64,000 nt of DNA, from positions 62,001-126,000 of the forward strand of contig JBIQKZ010000011.1 in the NCBI GenBank assembly GCA_044464765.1, read 5' to 3'. Made by a program: the position numbers and the translations under genes. How positions within the stretch are numbered: position 1 is the stretch's first letter; each line of letters begins with the position of its first letter. This document shows positions 26,964-35,790 of this stretch, in pieces. Source of the stretch: JBIQKZ01 sp044464765 (GTDB lineage Bacteria; Pseudomonadota; Gammaproteobacteria; Burkholderiales; Burkholderiaceae_B). The notes beneath the pieces are model-generated. The model saw only the letters and a list, made by a program, of their open reading frames with translations, had not been told where the DNA came from and searched no databases.

Positions 26964-27509
26964 CTAGCCGCGTAGCCGCCCGCCGCGCAACTGCGTGCCC
27001 TTTAGTGTGCCAAGTTCGCCGGATTTTGTCAGCCGGTTGGCCAGGGTGCCGACGTGCGCATGGCAGATGGCGCAGGCCAGGGCGTCGGCCGCGTCGGCCA
27101 TGGGTACGCCATTCAGGGCCAGCAGGCGCTGCACCATGAGCTGTACTTGTTCTTTGGCGGCATGGCCGTTGCCGACGACCGACTTCTTGATCTGCAGGGC
27201 GGTGTATTCGTGCACCTGCAGGTCGTGATCGGCGAGCGCGCACATGGCGGCGCCCCTGGCTTGGCCCAGCAGCAGGGTGGAGGCCGGGTTGGTGTTCAGG
27301 AAGACTTTTTCCATTGCGGCCACGGTGGGCGTGGCCGTTTGCACGATTTCCCGGACGTTGTCCAGAATAACTTTCAGCCGCTGGGCCAGCGGTTGATCGG
27401 AAGGCACCACAATGGTTCCGCTGCTGACATAGCGCAGATTCGGCCCCTGGACATCGATCACCCCGAAGCCGGTGCGCCGCAGGCCGGGGTCAATGCCCAG
27501 GATGCGCAT
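26964..27509 (-). CDS. ruvC: Crossover junction endodeoxyribonuclease RuvC
   Basis: The 181-residue protein opens MRILGIDPGLRRTGFGVID, with the first catalytic Asp in GIDPG. Other RNase H-fold acidic residues appear in AAMEKVFLNTNPAST and the C-terminal ADAADALACAICHAH. RuvC cuts Holliday junctions held by RuvAB. It starts seven bases after the purH stop, so translation is probably coupled. Confidence 0.96.
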   Translation of the reverse strand: MRILGIDPGLRRTGFGVIDVQGPNLRYVSSGTIVVPSDQPLAQRLKVILDNVREIVQTATPTVAAMEKVFLNTNPASTLLLGQARGAAMCALADHDLQVHEYTALQIKKSVVGNGHAAKEQVQLMVQRLLALNGVPMADAADALACAICHAHVGTLANRLTKSGELGTLKGTQLRGGRLRG

Positions 27510-27516
27510 TGGCGGA

Positions 27517-29112
27517 TCAGTGCCGGAAATGCCGTGTGCCTGTCAGCACCATGGCGATACCGCGTTCGTTGGCAGCGGCAATGACTTCATCGTCGCGCAC
27601 GCTGCCGCCGGGCTGGATGACGCATGTGGCCCCGGCTTCAGCGACGACGTCCAGGCCGTCGCGGAACGGGAAGAAAGCATCGGAAGCCACGGCGGAACCC
27701 GCCAGCTCGAGGCCGGCGTTGGCCGCCTTGATGGACGCGATGCGGGCCGAGTCGATGCGGCTCATTTGACCCGCGCCCACGCCCACTGTCATGCCGTTCG
27801 AGACAAAGACAATGGCATTGGACTTGACGTATTTGGCCACGTTCCAGGCAAACATAAGGTCTTGCATTTGCTGGCTGGTGGGTGCTTTCTCGGTGGCGAT
27901 CTTCAGCGACTCGGGGGCGACGTGGAAGTCGTCGGGATCCTGCACCAGCCAGCCCCCGCCCACGCGCTTGATGTCAAGCTGGTTACGGCCTTCGCCGCCA
28001 GGAATCTCCAGGACGCGCACGTTCTTCTTGGCGGCAAAGATGTCGAGCGCCGCGGCGTCGTACGCCGGCGCCAGCAAGACTTCAACGAACTGTCGGGATG
28101 TAATGGCGTGGGCCGTCTCGGCGTCGACCGGCCGATTGAAGGCGATGATGCCGCCAAAGGCGGACGTGGGGTCGGTCTGGAACGCCTTTTCGTAGGCCTG
28201 CAAGGGCGTGTTGCCAAGCGCCACCCCGCAAGGGTTGGCATGCTTGACGATGACGCAGGCCGACGTGGGGAAGCTGCGTACGCATTCCCAGGCGGCGTCG
28301 GCATCGGCGATATTATTGTAGGAAAGCTCTTTGCCCTGCAGTTGGCGCAGGCTGCCCAGCAACCCTGCCTGCAGCGGCTTGTCGGTGTAGAAGGCCGCCG
28401 ATTGGTGCGGGTTCTCGCCATAGCGCAGAACTTGTTCCCGGTCGACTTGCAGCGTCAGCGTGCGCGGCCAGGCTGCGCGGGCGGGTTCGGTGTCTTGGGC
28501 GGGTTCGGCCTCGGACAGGCTTGTCAGGTAGGTGGCGATGGCGCCATCGTAGGCGGCGGTATGGGCATAGACCTTGGCGGCGAGCTCCAGGCGCAGGCCG
28601 TACGAGGGCTCGCCTTCGGGGCTATCGAGGCCGGCAAGCACTCGGGGATAGTCGAGCGGATCGATGACCACCGTAACGCCGCCCTGGGAGGACCCGTGGT
28701 TCTTGGCGGCCGCGCGCAGCATGGCAGGCCCGCCGATATCGATATTCTCGACGGCGTCGGCAAACGTGCAGCCCGCCTTGGCGATGGTGGCCTGGAACGG
28801 ATACAGGTTGACCACCAGCAAATCGATGCGGTCGATGGCGTGCTCTTCCAGCGTGCGCAGGTGTTCAGCGCTGTCGCGCCGGGCCAGCAAGCCGCCGTGG
28901 ATTTTAGGGTGCAGGGTTTTGACGCGTCCGTCGAGAATTTCCGGGGATCCGGTATGCGCTGCAACTTCGGTGACCGTCAAGCCGGCCTGGGCGAGCAGTT
29001 TGGCGGTGCCGCCCGTGGAGAGCAGGCGTACGCCCCGGCGGGCGAGTTCCTGGGCGAATTCAACGATCCCGGTTTTATCGGAAACCGAGAGCAGAGCGGT
29101 ATGGATCTTCAT
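27517..29112 (-). CDS. purH: Bifunctional AICAR transformylase / IMP cyclohydrolase
   Basis: The 531-residue protein catalyses the last two steps of IMP synthesis. The N-terminal cyclohydrolase (MGS-like) domain begins KIHTALLSVSDKTGIVEFAQEL and includes STGGTAKLL and GRVKTLHPKIHGG. The transformylase domain has the SFPTSACVIVKHANPCG block and ends FRDGLDVVAEAGATCVIQPGGSVRD and GTRHFRH. Length is standard. It lies between fis and ruvC in one transcription unit. Confidence 0.96.
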   Translation of the reverse strand: MKIHTALLSVSDKTGIVEFAQELARRGVRLLSTGGTAKLLAQAGLTVTEVAAHTGSPEILDGRVKTLHPKIHGGLLARRDSAEHLRTLEEHAIDRIDLLVVNLYPFQATIAKAGCTFADAVENIDIGGPAMLRAAAKNHGSSQGGVTVVIDPLDYPRVLAGLDSPEGEPSYGLRLELAAKVYAHTAAYDGAIATYLTSLSEAEPAQDTEPARAAWPRTLTLQVDREQVLRYGENPHQSAAFYTDKPLQAGLLGSLRQLQGKELSYNNIADADAAWECVRSFPTSACVIVKHANPCGVALGNTPLQAYEKAFQTDPTSAFGGIIAFNRPVDAETAHAITSRQFVEVLLAPAYDAAALDIFAAKKNVRVLEIPGGEGRNQLDIKRVGGGWLVQDPDDFHVAPESLKIATEKAPTSQQMQDLMFAWNVAKYVKSNAIVFVSNGMTVGVGAGQMSRIDSARIASIKAANAGLELAGSAVASDAFFPFRDGLDVVAEAGATCVIQPGGSVRDDEVIAAANERGIAMVLTGTRHFRH

Positions 29113-29149
29113 GAAAAGGACGCTGGAAAGTTACGGGAAATGGAGGAAA

Positions 29150-29389
29150 TCAGGGTTGCAGGTTATGGGCAATAAGCTTCTTGCGTAGCGTGCTGCGCGT
29201 GATGCCAAGCATCTCGGCGGCGCGGGACTGGTTTCCCTGGGCCTTCTCGAGTGCGACCTGCAGCACTGGCCGTTCGACGCAACTGATCACCATGGACAAC
29301 ATGTCATGCGGTTCAGACTCGCCCAGATCGGAGAAGTAGCGCGCCAGGCTGTCGCGCACGCATTGTTCTAAGGGATTGGTTTGGCTCAT
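29150..29389 (-). CDS. fis: Fis family DNA-binding protein
   Basis: The gene is the ATG at 29389 inside a longer open frame and gives 79 residues (MSQTNPLEQCVRDSLARYF). The C-terminal helix-turn-helix is clear: EKAQGNQSRAAEMLGITRSTLRKKLIAHNL. Fis bends DNA, shapes the nucleoid and modulates transcription and recombination. The dusB-fis order is the classical one, here followed by purH. The N-terminal transactivation arm is somewhat shorter than in E. coli, as is usual outside enterobacteria. Confidence 0.93.
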   Translation of the reverse strand: MSQTNPLEQCVRDSLARYFSDLGESEPHDMLSMVISCVERPVLQVALEKAQGNQSRAAEMLGITRSTLRKKLIAHNLQP

Positions 29390-29420
29390 AGCGAATGATT
29401 CTTTATGGTCTTGGGCAAAT

Positions 29421-30449
29421 TCAGGCCGCCATGGCGCGAACGTGCGCCGTTGGAATCGACAGGTTGGCGGGGTAGCGGTCGAACCATTGTATAAGCGCGT
29501 TGAGCTGTCCCGCCGTACTGTCGGTTTGGTTGATACAGGCGACGAGCGCTTCGGTGTCGGGCAAATTGGCCATGTACCAGCCGATATGCTTGCGCGCCGA
29601 GCGCACCCCGGTATATTCGCCGTAAAACTGATAGTGGTCTTCCAGGTGATCCAGCAGGCAAGACCGCAGTTCGCCATAACTGGGTGATGGAAGATGCGTT
29701 CCCGTGGCCAGATAGTGGGCGATCTCCCGGAAAATCCAGGGCCGACCTTGTGCCGCCCGCCCGATCATGACTGCATCGGCGCCTGTGTACTTTAGTACGT
29801 ATAGCGCTTTTTCGGGAGTATCGATATCCCCATTTGCGATCAGCGGGATACGGATCGCCTGTCTGACGTCCCTAATCGTATCGTATTCGGCCTTCCCTTG
29901 GTAGAGATCTGCACGGGTGCGGCCGTGCAGGGTAAGGGCCGCAATACCGAGGTCTTGCGCGAGGGTTGCAATGCGCACAGCGTTGCGAGTCGTAGCGTCC
30001 CAGCCCGTGCGTGTTTTTAGCGTAACCGGCACATCGAATGGCTGGCACGCCGTGATCACGCTTTGCAGGATACGCGCAACCAAGTCTTCATCGCGCAGCA
30101 GCGCCGAGCCCGAGGCGACGTTGCAAACCTTTTTCACCGGACATCCCATGTTGATGTCGATGATCCGCGCTCCCTTGCGTATGTTGAACACGGCTGCTTC
30201 GGCCATCATGTCGGGGTCGGAGCCTGCGATCTGGACTGAAATGGGGTCGGGTTCGCCTTCATGATTCAGGCGTCTTGATGTCTTGACGCTATTCCAGAGG
30301 CGAGGGTTGCTGGCTGCCATTTCGGAAACAGCATAGCCTGCGCCCAGTCGTTTGCAGAGCTGGCGGTAAGGCCGGTCGGTCACCCCGGCCATAGGGGCGA
30401 CAAAAACGGGGTTGGAAAGAGTCCATTGTCCGATGCGCATGGCTGGCAT
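29421..30449 (-). CDS. dusB: tRNA-dihydrouridine synthase B
   Basis: The 342-residue flavoenzyme reduces uridine to dihydrouridine in the tRNA D-loop. It has the Dus signatures VAPMAGVTDRPYRQL, INMGCPVKKVCNVASGSALL (catalytic Cys in the MGCP region), TLHGRTRADLYQGKAEY and IANGDIDTPEKA, with a TIM-barrel phosphate site at DAVMIGRAAQGRPWIF. It starts nine bases after ubiH and is followed by fis. A second ATG three codons later (MRIGQW) is a possible alternative start. Confidence 0.95.
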   Translation of the reverse strand: MPAMRIGQWTLSNPVFVAPMAGVTDRPYRQLCKRLGAGYAVSEMAASNPRLWNSVKTSRRLNHEGEPDPISVQIAGSDPDMMAEAAVFNIRKGARIIDINMGCPVKKVCNVASGSALLRDEDLVARILQSVITACQPFDVPVTLKTRTGWDATTRNAVRIATLAQDLGIAALTLHGRTRADLYQGKAEYDTIRDVRQAIRIPLIANGDIDTPEKALYVLKYTGADAVMIGRAAQGRPWIFREIAHYLATGTHLPSPSYGELRSCLLDHLEDHYQFYGEYTGVRSARKHIGWYMANLPDTEALVACINQTDSTAGQLNALIQWFDRYPANLSIPTAHVRAMAA

Positions 30450-30458
30450 TTTAACCGT

Positions 30459-31619
30459 TCAGCTCCGTTGGCCTTGGAGCAGGTGTCGGGCGAGCGGTGC
30501 GCGCAAGGTAGCGCTAAGGTCCATGGCCAGCAGGCTCAGACCGCTGGCGTGTTCGACGAGGGGGTTACGCGTCGAGAAAATGCGCGGCAGGAAATCGGTG
30601 ATTCCCGTCGTCAGCCAGCGATCCTGACGGCGCTGGGCGGCAAATGCATTCAAGACAGGTTCGGGCGGAGCCGTGGGTTGCGACAGCCACGCGCCAAGGG
30701 CATGCGCAAGCTGGGCAGCGTCGCGCAAGCCCAGGTTAAGCCCTTGCCCAGCGACAGGGTGCAGGGTTTGGGCGGCATTGCCGATGGCCACTGTGCGAGA
30801 GTTAAGGACAATGGGACCGGCGTGTAGCGTCAGGGGAAAGACGTGACGAGGGGTCAGACATGAAAAGCTTCCTAGTCGATCACCGAACATGGTGTGCAGT
30901 TCGGTGGCGAACTGGGCGTTATCCAGCGCTTGCAGCCGGCTGGCCTGCTCTGGGGCGCAGCACCAGACCACGGCATAGGTCGAGCCGCCGGCAGGATGGG
31001 GCAGTATGGCCAGAGGACCTGTGGCGGTAAAGCGCTCGAAGGCCCATCCCGGTTTAACCCGGCTAGCCTCTACAACCGTCAGTACGGCATGCTGGTTGTA
31101 ATCGCGTTCAATGCCTTGGGGTTTTTCGCCGTCCGACTGGATCAGCAGGCGGGCACGCTGCGTAGTGCCGCCGGTGTCGAGCGTAACATTGTGACCGACA
31201 GCCGGTGTGTTCGGTGTGGCCGGGATGATGGCAATGCCGCTTCTTCCGACGGCCTGGTGCAGTGCAGCCAGCAGGCTTTCGTAGCCAACGACGCTGCCCA
31301 GGCGTGGCACCTTGAGTTCGTCGTGGCGAATCAGTGTGCGGCCCAGTCGTCCGCGCTGAGAGACGTGCACGGTCTGAATCTCGGAGGCTGCCTTCGGCCA
31401 TGCGCCGAGCTGCTCGAGCAGGGCGCGGCTGCCATGATTGAGCGCCAGGGTTCGCGGGTCGGCTTGCGGAGGCGGGGCTTCGGTTGAATCCGCAGCAAAG
31501 CGCTTGTCGATCAAGACGATGCGTTCCGGCCGGGATGTCCGCCCGGCCAGCAGCAAGGCCAGGGCGCTGCCCACAGGGCCCGCTCCGGAAATGGCAATAT
31601 CGTATTCGGGCGTATCCAT
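30459..31619 (-). CDS. ubiH: UbiH-type FAD-dependent ubiquinone biosynthesis hydroxylase
   Basis: From the ATG at 31619 (MDTPEYDIAISGAGPVGSALALLLA) the protein has 386 residues. The Rossmann GxGxxG is at the start, and the second FAD motif GNAAQTLHPVAGQGLNLGLRDAAQL near residue 285 is diagnostic of the UbiH/UbiF/VisC group. The segment RTLALNHGSRALLEQLGAW favours UbiH over UbiF. These enzymes hydroxylate the ubiquinone precursor ring, probably in a membrane-associated complex. It heads the seven-gene unit to ruvB. Which ring position is modified cannot be settled here. Confidence 0.87.
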   Translation of the reverse strand: MDTPEYDIAISGAGPVGSALALLLAGRTSRPERIVLIDKRFAADSTEAPPPQADPRTLALNHGSRALLEQLGAWPKAASEIQTVHVSQRGRLGRTLIRHDELKVPRLGSVVGYESLLAALHQAVGRSGIAIIPATPNTPAVGHNVTLDTGGTTQRARLLIQSDGEKPQGIERDYNQHAVLTVVEASRVKPGWAFERFTATGPLAILPHPAGGSTYAVVWCCAPEQASRLQALDNAQFATELHTMFGDRLGSFSCLTPRHVFPLTLHAGPIVLNSRTVAIGNAAQTLHPVAGQGLNLGLRDAAQLAHALGAWLSQPTAPPEPVLNAFAAQRRQDRWLTTGITDFLPRIFSTRNPLVEHASGLSLLAMDLSATLRAPLARHLLQGQRS

Positions 31620-31699
31620 TCGATGGTTTGGTGCTCTACTACAATGATGACGATCAGGGTTTGGACCGGGCAATCAGGCCCATTGTTAAAGGTATTGGT

Positions 31700-32155
31700 A
31701 TGGTGCGGAAAGATCCCGTAGCCGGCGAAGCGCCGGCCAGGCATCGAAGTAAAGTCATTGTAGCCTTGCTGGCTGCACTGTTTGGAGCGGTTGGCGCCCA
31801 CTGGTGGTATTTGGCCAGGCCATTTGCCTGGCTGTTTACGGCGCTGTCACTGGCACTGATGGCTTTGGCCTGGTTTTATTTTCCGGTGTGGTGGGACAAC
31901 CCGGCTTTCTTCCTGTTGATCCTGCCCGCGACAGCGGGCTTCATCGAGGCGCTGATTTTCTCATTGAAGACGGATGCCTGGTTCGACGCTCGTTACAACC
32001 CGCAGTCGGGGCGAACCACACGGACCGGGTGGGCGCCGGTATTGATCGCCATCTTCACAACCATCATAGGCAGCTCGGCCCTGTTGTTCGTCATCGCGCT
32101 GACTGTCCTGCATGTGTACAAGGCCATGGGCTGGCTGGATGATTACGTGTTGTAG
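31700..32155 (+). CDS. Small membrane protein with TM2-like domain
   Basis: The frame is open well upstream, overlapping ubiH, but the ATG at 31700 has an AAAGG site seven bases before it and gives 151 residues. After a short basic N-terminus (ARHRSKVIVALLAALFGAVGAHWWYLARP) it has a TM2-like helix pair, then two more helices (FFLLILPATAGFIEALIF and LIAIFTTIIGSSALLFVIALTVLHVYKA). The TM2 resemblance rests on the Lys/Ser before helix one and the G-x-x-G-A-H turn. It diverges from ubiH. The function is unknown. Confidence 0.7.
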   Translation: MVRKDPVAGEAPARHRSKVIVALLAALFGAVGAHWWYLARPFAWLFTALSLALMALAWFYFPVWWDNPAFFLLILPATAGFIEALIFSLKTDAWFDARYNPQSGRTTRTGWAPVLIAIFTTIIGSSALLFVIALTVLHVYKAMGWLDDYVL

Positions 32156-32534
32156 CGATGCGTTGCAGCAGCCCCACAAGGCCCCGCAAGGGTGGCCTAA
32201 CACGCTTGAACCAGTTAAACTACTGGTTGTTCAATTTCAGGAGCTGTGCGGTGAATTCCGACCCAGGCGAAAGTAATAGTCGATTGTGTATCGGCTTTTC
32301 AGTTTCCAGGCGCGTCCAGAACTAATTCAGTTCACCGGCATCCAGCAAATGCCACGCCCTGGTCAGTAAAAAAGGGCGTGGTAGTTATAACGGGCACTCG
32401 CGGCAACCGCAGGTTGCTTGGCTGCAAATCCTGTTGTAGATCTCCCACCCAGATGTTTCAAGCCTTGGCTCATAAGGCAAAGGCATTGGCGTATGGTGCG
32501 CTTGTTGCAGTGCGCCATGCAATAAGGGGGTTAT
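32156..32534. other. Gene-free interval with several small hairpins
   Basis: No coding frame with support is visible. Three short inverted repeats occur: AACCAGT/ACTGGTT (32209-32228), CCACGCCCT/AGGGCGTGG (32352-32381, 12-base loop) and GCAACC-GCA-GGTTGC (32403-32417). None is followed by a T-run, so none is a clear terminator. An AAGGGGG ribosome binding site for the next gene lies at the right end. Confidence 0.5.
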
Positions 32535-32870
32535 ATGCGACTGTTCAATCTCTTTCTTCGCCGTGCAGGTATCCAGCAAGTGGCTGCTCCCGCGCGTCGT
32601 ACCTCTTCGCGACTTACCGTGGTGTGCCGGCGGGCGTCCATGGCCGACATTCGCAAACAAATATATTGCAATTTTGGGGCGGCCGGCCTGACGGTCGTCG
32701 CCATTCAGGTCGACAAGGCGCCTGATCCCAACCTGGTGTCCGCGTGCGTTACCATCGATTGCCCGCCAGAACTGCGCGCTACCCTCATGAGCCAGGCCCG
32801 CCAGCTACGCGCGCATCCCGACGTCAAGGCACTGCAGTGGGGCGACCACCGACATATTGCATTAAACTAG
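32535..32870 (+). CDS. Hypothetical protein, possibly with an ACT-like fold
   Basis: I do not recognise this 111-residue protein. It has a good AAGGGGG ribosome binding site. The N-terminus is basic (MRLFNLFLRRAG, ARRTSSRLTVVCRR). The second half alternates strands and helices (AGLTVVAIQVDKA, LVSACVTIDCPPELRATLMSQARQL, PDVKALQWG) in a ferredoxin-like pattern reminiscent of ACT domains or the soluble C-terminal domain of MgtC proteins. No membrane segment is present. It is followed after 27 bp by the CtaG-type gene, perhaps in the same transcript. Confidence 0.6.
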   Translation: MRLFNLFLRRAGIQQVAAPARRTSSRLTVVCRRASMADIRKQIYCNFGAAGLTVVAIQVDKAPDPNLVSACVTIDCPPELRATLMSQARQLRAHPDVKALQWGDHRHIALN

Positions 32871-32897
32871 CAGCATTCCTTTTGTCTGGTGTCGTCC

Positions 32898-33758
32898 ATG
32901 GATTTAGTCGGCTGGCTTACGCCCTGGGAGTTCTCTCCAGCCCTGTTGGTCGCGTTTGCTGTAAGCGGTATCTTGTTTATCCGCGGAACTCGTGTTCATC
33001 GTGTTACCTGGTCCCGGCAGTTGTTTTTCTGGGTTGGCTTCGCGCTGTTGTATCTGTCGCTGCATACCCGCATCGACTACTACGCCGAACGGCTTTTCTT
33101 CGCCCATCGCTTGCAGCATCTGGTGCTGCATCACCTAGGGCCGTTGTTCATCATGGGGGCATACGCCGGGCAAGTCATGCGGGCCGGTCTTCCCATGCCT
33201 ATGCGGATCTGGCTGCGTGACTTTCGCCGCACGGGCGCGGGGCGCGCCGTCCATGCATTTTTCACCAACAAGTTCTGGGTGCCGTTCCTGTTCGTGTTCC
33301 TGGTGCTGGTCTGGCTGATTCCGTCGGTTCAGTTTTATTCCATGCTCGACTGGCGGCTCTACAGATTCATGAACTGGTCCGTCGTGATCAGCGGTTTCAT
33401 GTACTGGAACCTGATTCTCGATCGTCGCCCCAGCCCCCCAGCCGTGATGTCGCCGGGCTATCGTATCTTGTCGCCCATTATTACCATGGTGCCCCAGATG
33501 GTGGTGGGGGCGGTGATCACATTTACGGAATACGATTTATACCCTGTGTTCGATTTGTGCGGCAGGGCCATCCCAGGCATGTCCGCGGTGACGGACCAGG
33601 GCATTGGCGGCCTGACCATGTGGGTTCTGGCGGGCTTTATCGAGGTCTTTGGGCTGTTGTTCGCACTGGCGACGCTGATGCGGCTTTCGGCCAAAGGGCG
33701 ATTGCCGAACAAGCGTGACCGCGCCCATCGAAAGGCGCTTCCTGTTCTGGAGGCTTGA
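32898..33758 (+). CDS. ctaG: CtaG/CAAX-type cytochrome c oxidase assembly membrane protein
   Basis: The ATG at 32898 (MDLVGWLTPWEFSPALLVAF) gives 286 residues; a GTG at 32889 is also in frame. The protein has about seven membrane helices and the caa3_CtaG family pattern: FFAHRLQHLVLHHLGPLFI near residues 73-91 with several His residues, and PQMVVGAVITFTEYDLYP near 202. Family members help copper insertion into caa3-type oxidases; this is distinct from the Cox11 protein also called CtaG. No oxidase genes lie next to it here. Its stop is immediately followed by the M48 protease ATG. Confidence 0.8.
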   Translation: MDLVGWLTPWEFSPALLVAFAVSGILFIRGTRVHRVTWSRQLFFWVGFALLYLSLHTRIDYYAERLFFAHRLQHLVLHHLGPLFIMGAYAGQVMRAGLPMPMRIWLRDFRRTGAGRAVHAFFTNKFWVPFLFVFLVLVWLIPSVQFYSMLDWRLYRFMNWSVVISGFMYWNLILDRRPSPPAVMSPGYRILSPIITMVPQMVVGAVITFTEYDLYPVFDLCGRAIPGMSAVTDQGIGGLTMWVLAGFIEVFGLLFALATLMRLSAKGRLPNKRDRAHRKALPVLEA

Positions 33759-35279
33759 ATGCGGGGTCACGGGCTGAATAGCGGGTCGGCATTCGGGCGG
33801 TTCAGGATGCGTCTTGCGGGTACGGCCATGGCGCTTGCGTTGGCGATGCATTGGGGCGGGTCCACGATGGCCCAGCCCGTGGGCCTTCCGTCCATGGGGT
33901 CTGCTTCCGCCGTCGAATTATCCCCAGCACTCGAGCGCACATTGGGCGATGCCATCATGGAGCAAGGTTGGCGCGATCCAACCTTCATTAACGACGCCGA
34001 CGTCAATCAGTACCTTAGCGGCTTGGGCCGCAAGCTGGTGGCAACCTCTACCAATGGGGGCCAGCACATTCAGGTGTTTGCCATTCGCGACCCGCAGATC
34101 AATGCGTTTGCATTGCCGGGCGGCTACATCGGGATTCACAGCGGGCTGGTCGTGTCGGCACAGAATGAATCCCAGCTAGCTTCGGTGGTCGCCCACGAAA
34201 TTGGCCACGTCCTGCAGCGGCACGTGGCTCGGGGCATGACGCAACAGTCGCAAACCAGCCATTTAATGATTGCATCGATTGCGGGCGCCCTGTTGGCAGC
34301 GTTGGCGGGCAGCGGGGATTTGGCGATGGGGGTGGCGGCGTTTGGCCAGGCGGCCGCAGTGGATCGCCAGTTGGGTTTTTCACGCCAGGCAGAGCAAGAG
34401 GCGGATCGCATTGGTTTGGATATGCTGCGTAAATCGGGTTTCGACCCACGCGGTATGGCGGATATGTTCGGTCAATTAACCAATGCTTCGCGCTTGAACG
34501 AAGGCATGGGCGGGGGAATGTACGCCAGCACTCATCCGTTGTCGATACAGCGCATGTCGGATATCCAGAACCGCATACGCGAAGCGCCGGCGGTCGCACA
34601 TAGCGACAGCGACACATTCTGGCTGATACGGGCCAAGCTCAAAATTATCCAGTCGCGAGACAGCCGGGCGCTTAACACGGCATTGGCTGAATTACGCGGC
34701 GAGGCACAGCGTTATACCGGGGTGCGTCAGGCTGCTGCCTGGTATGGCCTGGCTTATGCGGCCTGGCAGAAGAAGGATTTTGCAAGCGCGTCTGCCGACC
34801 TGGCGCGCGCACGCGAGGGCGGGCGCAACTTCCCCGAGGTGGCTTCGTTAGCGTCGGCGATTGCCCTCGCGCAAAAGAACACTACGCAGGCGCTGGAGTT
34901 GGCGCGCCAGGGGTGGGCTCGTTGGCCCGATAATCAAGGTTTGGCTTTGGCGGTGGTGCATGCCGAGCAGGGTGCCGGTCAGGATGCCAAAGCGGCTGAC
35001 TTCCTGGCCGATTGCATCCAGAAATGGCCGGATGAACCGCGTTTTTATCAGCTTCGGGCGCAAAGCCTGGAGCGTCTGGGGCAGGCAGTGCAAGCGCGGC
35101 GTGTGATGGCGGTGTACTACGAAAAGATTGGGGCGTTGCCGGCTGCTGTGGAGCAGTTACAGCAGGCGCGCACCATGAGTGACGATTTTTACGTCAAGTC
35201 GGAACTCGATGTTCGTATACGGTCCTTGCAGGAGAAACTGAAGTCGGATCGCGCTTTGTTGGAGCGGTTTCGGCAGTGA
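33759..35279 (+). CDS. BepA-like M48 metalloprotease with TPR domain
   Basis: The 506-residue protein starts directly after the CtaG-type stop, with GGAGG as ribosome binding site. A signal peptide (RMRLAGTAMALALAMHWGGSTMAQP) precedes an M48 domain with the zinc motif HEIGH at residues 146-150 and a downstream glutamate in QAEQEADRIGLDML. Tetratricopeptide repeats fill the C-terminal half. BepA (YfgC) is a periplasmic chaperone-protease that helps LptD and BAM substrates assemble in the outer membrane. The architecture matches; the exact orthology is likely but not proven. Confidence 0.88.
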   Translation: MRGHGLNSGSAFGRFRMRLAGTAMALALAMHWGGSTMAQPVGLPSMGSASAVELSPALERTLGDAIMEQGWRDPTFINDADVNQYLSGLGRKLVATSTNGGQHIQVFAIRDPQINAFALPGGYIGIHSGLVVSAQNESQLASVVAHEIGHVLQRHVARGMTQQSQTSHLMIASIAGALLAALAGSGDLAMGVAAFGQAAAVDRQLGFSRQAEQEADRIGLDMLRKSGFDPRGMADMFGQLTNASRLNEGMGGGMYASTHPLSIQRMSDIQNRIREAPAVAHSDSDTFWLIRAKLKIIQSRDSRALNTALAELRGEAQRYTGVRQAAAWYGLAYAAWQKKDFASASADLARAREGGRNFPEVASLASAIALAQKNTTQALELARQGWARWPDNQGLALAVVHAEQGAGQDAKAADFLADCIQKWPDEPRFYQLRAQSLERLGQAVQARRVMAVYYEKIGALPAAVEQLQQARTMSDDFYVKSELDVRIRSLQEKLKSDRALLERFRQ

Positions 35280-35338
35280 TTCTGCAGTTATTAGCCTGTT
35301 GTTTGTGTAGTTTGGACGATCGTTTTTGGGTTCTTAAG

Positions 35339-35538
35339 GCGTTGCCCGGGGCGAAGTGGGCCACCCGGCACGGCGTGCTTGTTCCGCGCCTGCGTCGTCA
35401 GGACGGGCGGCCTGATAACTCGCCCTCGTCGCCGTTGGCGGCTCGTGGCTCAGACAGACCAGGCCGAAATCCCCCGTCCTTCCTAGCAGTCGCGGCGCAC
35501 GCCTTACGCCGGGTGGCCCACTTCGCCCCGGGCAACGC
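35339..35538. repeat. 200-bp imperfect palindrome (long hairpin) A
   Basis: The outer arms, 35339-35368 and 35509-35538, are perfect 30-bp inverted copies beginning GCGTTGCCCGGGGCGAAG. Inside them the arms continue to match with gaps: GGCGTGC/GCACGCC, CCGCG/CGCGG, AGGACGGG/CCCGTCCT and CGGCCTG/CAGGCCG. A loop of about 50 bp remains near 35415-35460. No T-run follows. Confidence 0.85.
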
Positions 35539-35586
35539 TGGCAGGCCTCTGGCCAGAACTAATACAGACCGTCTTTGATAGCCTGT

Positions 35587-35605
35587 CCACCTGTCGTGCA
35601 ACTAG
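35587..35605. repeat. Direct repeat, copy 1
   Basis: CCACCTGTCGTGCAACTAG matches copy 2 at 35741-35759 in 17 of 19 positions. The core TTG(C/T)ACGACAGGTGG on the other strand contains a TGT-N3-ACA-like half-palindrome, as in some GntR-family operators. That reading is tentative. Confidence 0.5.
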
Positions 35606-35740
35606 AGCATTTTCGGTTTAGGTGTTTACACCGTTGAGATTCTTCAGGCGTTCTATCCAGTGATTGTTGTAAATATCTAATCAACACTTGCGGTGAATTT
35701 GCGCTAACCAGATTTAATCCAAATTGTCTTAGGTAGCCGC

Positions 35741-35759
35741 CCACCTGTCGTACAAATAG
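35741..35759. repeat. Direct repeat, copy 2
   Basis: CCACCTGTCGTACAAATAG is the second copy of the repeat at 35587-35605. It lies just before palindrome B, in AT-richer sequence than its surroundings. No gene start follows within the interval. Confidence 0.5.
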
Positions 35760-35790
35760 CTCGACGGCTGTATAAATTACTTTTACGGAA

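Noticed and set aside
27472..29175. 567-codon open frame on the plus strand
   Set aside because: It is the antisense shadow of purH. The composition (Gly, Arg, Ala and His rich) is that of a mirrored codon pattern, with no domain.
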